A DNA stretch of 5,742 nucleotides from Pseudomonadota bacterium (GTDB lineage Bacteria > Pseudomonadota > Alphaproteobacteria > HIMB59 > GCA-002718135), in contig JAQBWI010000075.1 of the NCBI GenBank assembly GCA_027625355.1, forward strand, positions 1 through 5,742, written 5' to 3'. The position numbers and the translations under genes are program-made. Under the pieces are notes generated by a model. The model did not search any database and was not told the origin of the DNA. It was given only the letters and a program-made list of their open reading frames with translations. This document shows, piece by piece, positions 4,600-5,742 of this stretch. Each line of letters starts with the position of its first letter. The stretch's first letter is position 1.

Positions 4600-5742
4600 T
4601 TAAAAAAGTCTTAGTGCTTTTTTTTGAGAGGTCTCTACTGTTATTTTAGAGATAACCTGATCACCTTCATTTAATTCACCTTTAATGATTTCAGTATACC
4701 CGCCAGAATTTAATCCAGTAACTAAATCAACTTGTTTATGTTCTCCATCTACAAGTTTAAAAACTTTTTTAATATTTAATGATTCTTTAAGTGTAAAATA
4801 TTTATTTTTTTGTTCGTCGTTTAATAAATCTATCAAGCCATTTTCAATAAATAGTTGAATTTCTTTACCAATTTTTTCTGATGACATATTTTTTGCTTCT
4901 AAGGATGCTCTTAATTTACCTAATTTAGGGTAAACACCTCTCATTTTATTTTGTTGTTCTGTAGTCATATCTAATTGAGCCATTATTTCTTGCATTTGTG
5001 ATGGACGACCTCCACCCCAACCACCTCCATCAGAATTATTAGCTTTAGGTTTTTGATTTAATTTAACAGACAAAGCAGAATTTTTAACTTTTAAAATATC
5101 CTTTTTGTTTTCAACAACAATATCAACGTTAGCAGTCATGCCAGGTAAAAGGATATTATTAGGATTATCAAAAGATGCTAAAACTTCATAAGTAATAACG
5201 TTTTGATCATCAATTGGAGAATATCTAATTTGAGTAATAGTTGCTTCTAATTTTCTATCTGGAAAAGCACCAGTTGAAAATTCAACAAGTTGTCCAACTT
5301 TAATATTGCCTATATCTGACTCATCAATAAATATTTCTATATTCATTTTTGATAAAGTTTCAGCAATAGTGAACATAATTGAGTCTTTTTGATAAGCTCC
5401 AAGAACATCACCCACACTGATATGTTTATCAAGTATAAAGCCATCAATAGGAGAAACAATTTTTGTTTTGCTAAGATCTAATTTTTCACTTTCGAGTTTA
5501 AGTTCAGTTTGTTCAATTAATTTTTTAACTTCTTCAATTTCGGCAGAAATAATTTTAGTTTGAGCTTCTCTTGAAGCAATAGTAGCATTTAATGAGGAAA
5601 TTTCAGATTCTAATGTACTTAATTGAAAAATTGCACTGTCATATTCAAATTGCGCATCTTCGAATTCTTTTTTTGAAATAAATTTATTTTTATAGAGCGC
5701 TTTCTTGTCTTCTAAGTTCTTATCTAATTTGTTTAAAAAAAG
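4600..5742 (-). CDS. MacA/HlyD-type periplasmic adaptor subunit (N-terminus outside window) with LTxxQ-like insertion
   Basis: The frame is open from the window edge to TAA at 4600-4602, giving 380 visible residues. The GTG at 5415 is internal, because coding continues upstream of it. The parts, numbered from the edge, are these. A coiled-coil hairpin rich in K/E/L spans about 1-90, with the MacA-like YKNKFISKKEFEDAQFEY at 17-34. The second half-lipoyl segment KTKIVSPIDGFILDKHISVG is at 92-111. A beta-barrel region with PGMTANVDIVVE follows at 200-211. A C-terminal membrane-proximal domain (about 322-380) contains GLNSGGYTEIIKGELNEGDQV (343-363), typical of adaptors. Between barrel and C-terminal domain lies an insertion at about 229-321. 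It holds a Gly-rich linker DGGGWGGGRP and a predicted helical segment with two LTxxQ-like motifs, MTTEQ and LNDEQ. The signal peptide or anchor would be in the missing part. The protein should link the inner-membrane permease to an outer-membrane factor. It is the first visible gene of the efflux unit. Confidence 0.9.
   Translation of the reverse strand, partial: LFLNKLDKNLEDKKALYKNKFISKKEFEDAQFEYDSAIFQLSTLESEISSLNATIASREAQTKIISAEIEEVKKLIEQTELKLESEKLDLSKTKIVSPIDGFILDKHISVGDVLGAYQKDSIMFTIAETLSKMNIEIFIDESDIGNIKVGQLVEFSTGAFPDRKLEATITQIRYSPIDDQNVITYEVLASFDNPNNILLPGMTANVDIVVENKKDILKVKNSALSVKLNQKPKANNSDGGGWGGGRPSQMQEIMAQLDMTTEQQNKMRGVYPKLGKLRASLEAKNMSSEKIGKEIQLFIENGLIDLLNDEQKNKYFTLKESLNIKKVFKLVDGEHKQVDLVTGLNSGGYTEIIKGELNEGDQVISKITVETSQKKALRLF
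4780..5058 (-). other. Inserted Gly-rich and LTxxQ-like (Spy/CpxP-resembling) segment within the adaptor
   Basis: About 93 codons separate the end of the beta-barrel (KNSALSVKLN) from the membrane-proximal domain (IKKVFKLVDG). The segment starts QKPKANNSDGGGWGGGRPSQ, which looks like a flexible linker. A charged, probably helical stretch follows, with LDMTTEQQNKMRGVYPKLGK near its start and LLNDEQKNKYFTLKESL near its end. Paired LTxxQ motifs about 50 residues apart are the hallmark of Spy/CpxP-type periplasmic proteins; here the pattern is degenerate (MTTEQ, LNDEQ). E. coli MacA lacks such a segment. The resemblance is by motif only. Confidence 0.5.

Noticed and set aside
5413..5415. GTG as the start of the adaptor protein, giving a 271-residue protein
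   Set aside because: The frame stays open through 109 further codons to the window edge. These encode the coiled-coil hairpin and lipoyl half that every MacA/HlyD adaptor needs. The GTG encodes an internal Val in HISVGDVLG.

Overview
The window is about 30% G+C by eye. Its proteins are rich in Lys, Asn and Ile, the intergenic gaps are very short, and every recognised gene lies on the minus strand. This suggests a streamlined, AT-rich Gram-negative bacterium, perhaps a marine proteobacterium of the SAR11 or SAR86 kind. No rRNA or other marker gene is present, so the taxonomy is inference only. The genes use the standard code, with TGG for Trp and both TAA and TGA as stops.

The layout is given in the direction of transcription, from high to low coordinates. 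(1) Positions 5742-2703 hold a tripartite efflux module of the MacA-MacB / YknXYZ type: a periplasmic adaptor whose N-terminus lies outside the window, an ABC ATPase, and a four-helix FtsX/MacB permease. The adaptor stop abuts the ATPase start, and the ATPase end overlaps the permease start by 14 nt, so the three genes form one translational unit. The adaptor carries an unusual Gly-rich insertion followed by a helical segment with two LTxxQ-like motifs resembling Spy/CpxP. (2) Positions 2661-1508 hold a maleate isomerase / arylmalonate decarboxylase family enzyme with both active-site cysteines, and a MutT-like Nudix hydrolase joined to it by a TAATG overlap. (3) Positions 1453-120 hold a LuxE-type acyl-protein synthetase (adenylate-forming enzyme). 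Its reading frame is broken near position 464, inside the conserved GxxE adenylation motif. The C-terminal 114 codons, including a penultimate Cys, continue in the -1 frame. (4) Positions 123-1 hold the start of a further gene, with an ATGA overlap and a good Shine-Dalgarno sequence. It runs off the window edge.

The efflux genes clearly work together: the ATPase drives conformational change in the permease, and the adaptor links it to an outer-membrane channel that is not encoded here. The racemase-family enzyme and the Nudix hydrolase are translationally coupled but have no obvious shared pathway. The LuxE-like protein would activate a carboxylic acid as an acyl-adenylate and transfer it to a thiol. 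Its partner is probably in the downstream gene, of which too little is visible to identify it. No tRNA, rRNA, CRISPR array or mobile element was seen. There is no gene-free stretch longer than 54 bases.
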